Positions 63,301 through 64,000 of a stretch of 64,000 bases of DNA are shown in pieces. Source of the DNA: Muricea muricata (Eukaryota > Cnidaria > Anthozoa > Malacalcyonacea > Plexauridae); assembly GCA_963855995.1 (NCBI GenBank), contig OY979726.1, positions 1,452,501 to 1,516,500 of the forward strand. Reading direction: 5' to 3'. How positions within the stretch are numbered: position 1 is the stretch's first letter; each line of letters opens with the position of its first letter. The position numbers were made by a program, and so were the translations under genes. The notes under the pieces were generated by a model. That model searched no databases, had not been told where the DNA came from, and worked only from the letters and a program-made list of their open reading frames with translations.

Positions 63301-63539
63301 GCGATACAACACGGTCACTTATGTTGTAAGTAGTACATTGAAACAGAAAGGCCAAACGTGTATGAATTGGGATATTCTATCCAAACCTTCGATAGACCAG
63401 TTTGTTTATAGAGGATAGTTGCCAGGCGTTGACACTCAAACAACGGGTTTATGTTCCGAGAGTCTTGACTTTGAGAAGGACTGCTGTCTTTCGAATACTT
63501 GCATACTTTTCTAAATTCGTCAATGACCTCATTCATTTC
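48314..63539 (-). CDS. ZRANB3: ZRANB3: SNF2-family fork-remodelling ATPase and HNH nuclease (C-terminal 1,231 residues)
   Basis: Twelve exons (minus): 63387-63539, 62383-62550, 61927-61998, 55090-55269, 54088-54243, 51758-53779, 51045-51260, 50779-50820, 50562-50670, 49731-49909, 48979-49188, 48314-48502. All junctions are GT-AG and keep the frame. The N-terminal ATPase lobe lies past the right edge. Seen here: helicase C lobe ([44 protein letters not shown]), linker LNGK, a very long exon with three RanBP2-type zinc fingers ([11 protein letters not shown].., [11 protein letters not shown].., [11 protein letters not shown]..) where human ZRANB3 has one, the substrate-recognition region (NCNINILD ... 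ILRFVRGWK), and a C-terminal HNH nuclease ([12 protein letters not shown] ... [18 protein letters not shown], then LCVPCH). ZRANB3 binds polyubiquitinated PCNA and cuts and reverses stalled forks. The human C-terminal APIM (RFLVK) is not conserved: this one ends SFFRG. No clear PIP box seen. Confidence 0.95.
48515..48945 (+). repeat. Minisatellite family B, array 5 (fills the last ZRANB3 intron)
   Basis: Four units, antisense to ZRANB3, spanning nearly all of intron 48503-48978. Confidence 0.9.
49220..49715 (+). repeat. Minisatellite family B, array 6 (fills a ZRANB3 intron)
   Basis: Over four units, antisense to ZRANB3, spanning nearly all of intron 49189-49730. Confidence 0.9.
51288..51745 (+). 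repeat. Minisatellite family B, array 7 (fills a ZRANB3 intron)
   Basis: Four units, antisense to ZRANB3, spanning nearly all of intron 51261-51757; the repeat begins within about 20 bases of the donor. Confidence 0.9.
54600..54725. repeat. C-rich/G-rich foldback in a ZRANB3 intron
   Basis: A C-rich run (about 54617-54635) and a G-rich run (about 54695-54723) flank a shorter inverted repeat (CAATGTTGAAAATTG with CAATTTCAACATTG). The strands could form a hairpin or G-quadruplex. Confidence 0.6.
55320..55830 (+). repeat. Degenerate direct duplication in a ZRANB3 intron
   Basis: About 145 bp at 55320-55465 recurs at 55678-55830 (ACATAACT.TAAT.CATTTC, CCAAACTA, TTTCAGGTACAATT) with many differences. 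Confidence 0.65.
55931..56128. mobile_element. MITE family 'CGAGCGTTTTCA', copy 1
   Basis: Terminal inverted repeats of about 28 bp, GTTTGCGAGCGTTTTCA at left and TGAAAACGCTCGGAAAC at right. Nearly the same as 61612-61806. Confidence 0.8.
56330..56590 (+). repeat. 250-bp direct repeat, copy 1
   Basis: Matches 57391-57637 (GTTGTCTTGATACCAC, then AATAAACGTCCATAAATTAA and onward). Each contains a short open frame with shared peptides, but no start or splice context makes it a gene. Confidence 0.8.
56832..57087. repeat. Dispersed 250-bp repeat, copy 2
   Basis: Second copy of 27419-27669, lying between the two 250-bp direct repeats. Confidence 0.85.
57391..57637 (+). repeat. 250-bp direct repeat, copy 2
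   Basis: Matches 56330-56590, about 1,050 bp away in the same orientation. Confidence 0.8.
57815..57962. mobile_element. Foldback MITE
   Basis: Arms of about 48 bp (ATAGACCTTA ... GGACCGTGTATCCTAGGAAAC) pair with the right arm ending AAGGTCTAT at 57962. Confidence 0.8.
58047..58225. mobile_element. Near-perfect palindrome
   Basis: Arms 58047-58130 and 58144-58225 (ATTTAAAATACAACGTTCTC ... CGTCGAAGG region) around a 13-nt spacer; only a few mismatches. Confidence 0.85.
58257..58513. mobile_element. Foldback element with GGCGGCC ends
   Basis: Arms of about 105-110 bp (58257-58368 with 58413-58513) share CGCAAAAGTCATCCGTTTTC and CAACCCTAGAATAGCG. Mismatches rise toward the outer ends. Confidence 0.85.
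58535..58690 (+). mobile_element. Candidate tRNA-derived SINE
   Basis: GGTTCGATTCC at 58586-58596 is an exact RNA polymerase III B box. About 46 bases upstream, GAGTCCAGTGGG at 58539-58550 resembles an A box (TRGYNNAGTGG type). The spacing suits a tRNA promoter, but the sequence does not fold as an intact tRNA, so a SINE head is likelier than a tRNA gene. The tail is not defined. Confidence 0.5.
59700..61352 (+). CDS. Intronless helical plus beta-propeller-like protein, nested in a ZRANB3 intron
   Basis: 550 residues from ATG 59700 (the frame extends upstream only by a TTG). The first 95 residues are helical and amphipathic ([49 protein letters not shown]); residues 100-260 are also mainly helical ([20 protein letters not shown]). 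From about residue 280 the pattern is a series of beta strands with 'V..NS.GDI.L.T', '[11 protein letters not shown]', '[13 protein letters not shown]', as in NHL-type six-blade propellers. From memory similar proteins form large lineage-specific families in corals and sea anemones, with no known function. It lies wholly inside the 6.66-kb ZRANB3 intron 55270-61926 on the opposite strand. No signal peptide or membrane helix. Confidence 0.8.
   Translation: MSSIITAILRSTAGLLCDKARDSAANKLKDGDLADEKLREIIVKDLTDIKSKLDCLSLKDLDSSFSFLKEGIELLNIVMDKSSKDEKAIEGPSNKATTVVNASASGVLNAVLSLPQGIQRLKVSSEKLFASAEDCFKASRESATHAFNNKSLSIKDRIMACKLRVAARILESGLDDPDAATAACLLALRELHGLPAIQEMFSVFFKGGLKSMLKKAERLENIMSVLSINHVLYDFASKYCIKSPIALLAWPGIELTGRTFHPILNADDVLSKTTSGGEFVPQLNRVVDSRIRCTGFAVNSRGDIILLTTDKITIIYRTGESKDVMLPEPTESNVVSRWAMDVAVDGNDNAYVVRRLISRDENGEKNQFVLYVFDENYNIKNVSALHFLTMYACLYVNIAVDKNQNLYMITDWDNQVYVCDNAGKLKLKFKRDGDYPGSLSISNNNDVMIVSDDCSAVHIYTSEGDLKSTIKVPEGHEALRVAFHHGMCKIIVLTRVWGQDPGFILSYSEKGELENSVLFCKGNRFEDVVNMKSHPSGPAAVRWNNIITFI
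61612..61806. mobile_element. MITE family 'CGAGCGTTTTCA', copy 2
   Basis: Second copy of the element at 55931-56128, ending about 120 bp from a ZRANB3 exon. Confidence 0.8.
62675..63132. mobile_element. MITE with TTAA target duplication
   Basis: Terminal inverted repeats start AGGGCATTGGCAAC at left and end GCCAATGCCCT at right, extending about 100 bp with mismatches, flanked by TTAA at 62671-62674 and 63133-63136. TTAA and AGGGC ends suggest a piggyBac- or Kolobok-type non-autonomous element. It lies in a ZRANB3 intron. Confidence 0.85.
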
Positions 63540-63635
63540 CTGTCAGTAAATAAGTGGAAAACAAGATGTAAACGCAAGCTTGTTAAACTGGACATATGAG
63601 TTGCATATCGTTTGACCACGACAGCAAGTTGATAA

Positions 63636-63717
63636 ATAACAATTATTTGCCGAAGGTGAAGTGATTATTGGTGAATATTCACCATAATCACTGAGCCTGA
63701 AGCGAATAATTGTTCTA
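63636..63717. repeat. 80-bp hairpin repeat (GGTGAATATTCACC centre)
   Basis: An almost complete palindrome: ACAATTATTTGC ... GGTGAATATTCACC ... GCGAATAATTGT. No coding capacity. The rest of 63540-64000 is intronic AT-rich sequence with no exon that I can identify. Confidence 0.8.
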
Positions 63718-64000
63718 GTATAATTTCCTTAGTAAAACATGTATAAAATGCACTTCTTTTATGAATACAGTTTACTTTGGAAAATTCCTAAGTAATTTTT
63801 GTAATTTTTAAATAGTGAAAAAAGTATTTAATAAGTTATTTGCAAACGAACTGTCACCTTATAATAGTTAACATCAAAGTGTGTTTATATTCTTTGACTT
63901 TGTATTAATACAATTTTTCTCCATTTGTTAATTTAGGCAAAAATATAAAACATCAAAACGACTTTCACTGGCGGCCATCTTGAAAAAATGCGAACTAGTA

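Overview
The window is eukaryotic, AT-rich, repeat-dense and intron-bearing. Several things point to a cnidarian, most likely an anthozoan: a BEL/Pao retrotransposon, a transposon with THAP, RecQ-like and P2X7-C-terminal-like coding parts, an intronless helical plus beta-propeller protein of a type I recall as expanded in corals and anemones, and animal-type ZRANB3 and AK2 genes. The organism is an inference; nothing in the sequence names it.

Layout, left to right. 1-650: N-terminal part of an unidentified protein running off the left edge (minus). 1.0-1.5 kb: a foldback element. 1.5-5.96 kb: a truncated second copy of a PH-domain gene region (intact copy at 21.9-23.3 kb), split by a 3.26-kb TTAA-flanked transposon that is itself hit by a 495-bp element with 106-bp terminal repeats and 10-bp target duplications. 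8.56-10.0 kb: an intronless eIF2-alpha-kinase-like kinase with a PB1-like tail (minus). 10.5-17.7 kb: a small three-exon gene whose second exon is split by a 5.7-kb BEL/Pao element with identical LTRs. 19.36 kb: a lone THAP first exon. 20.3-21.0 kb: a large foldback MITE. 22.5-23.3 kb: intact PH gene (minus). 25-31 kb: satellite arrays and a perfect 129-bp palindrome. 33.2-34.0 kb: a second intronless PH-like gene (plus). 37.2-42.2 kb: adenylate kinase 2 (minus) with two alternative first exons. 44.5-47.8 kb: a three-exon FAM167-like gene (plus). 48.3-64 kb: ZRANB3 (minus), twelve exons from mid-helicase to the HNH domain, the rest beyond the right edge; its largest intron holds an intronless 550-residue gene on the opposite strand plus a cluster of foldback elements and a SINE-like sequence.

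Recurrent structure. A 114-bp minisatellite (family B) appears in seven arrays. Four of these nearly fill whole introns of AK2 and ZRANB3, always in the same orientation relative to transcription. A family of about 80 bp (A) occurs as two pairs of inverted arrays, and a 77-bp array (C) looks like a diverged relative of A.

Many real exons were recovered by reading splice sites and reading-frame continuity by hand. All ZRANB3 and AK2 junctions given keep the frame. No prokaryotic features, rRNA or intact tRNA genes were seen.
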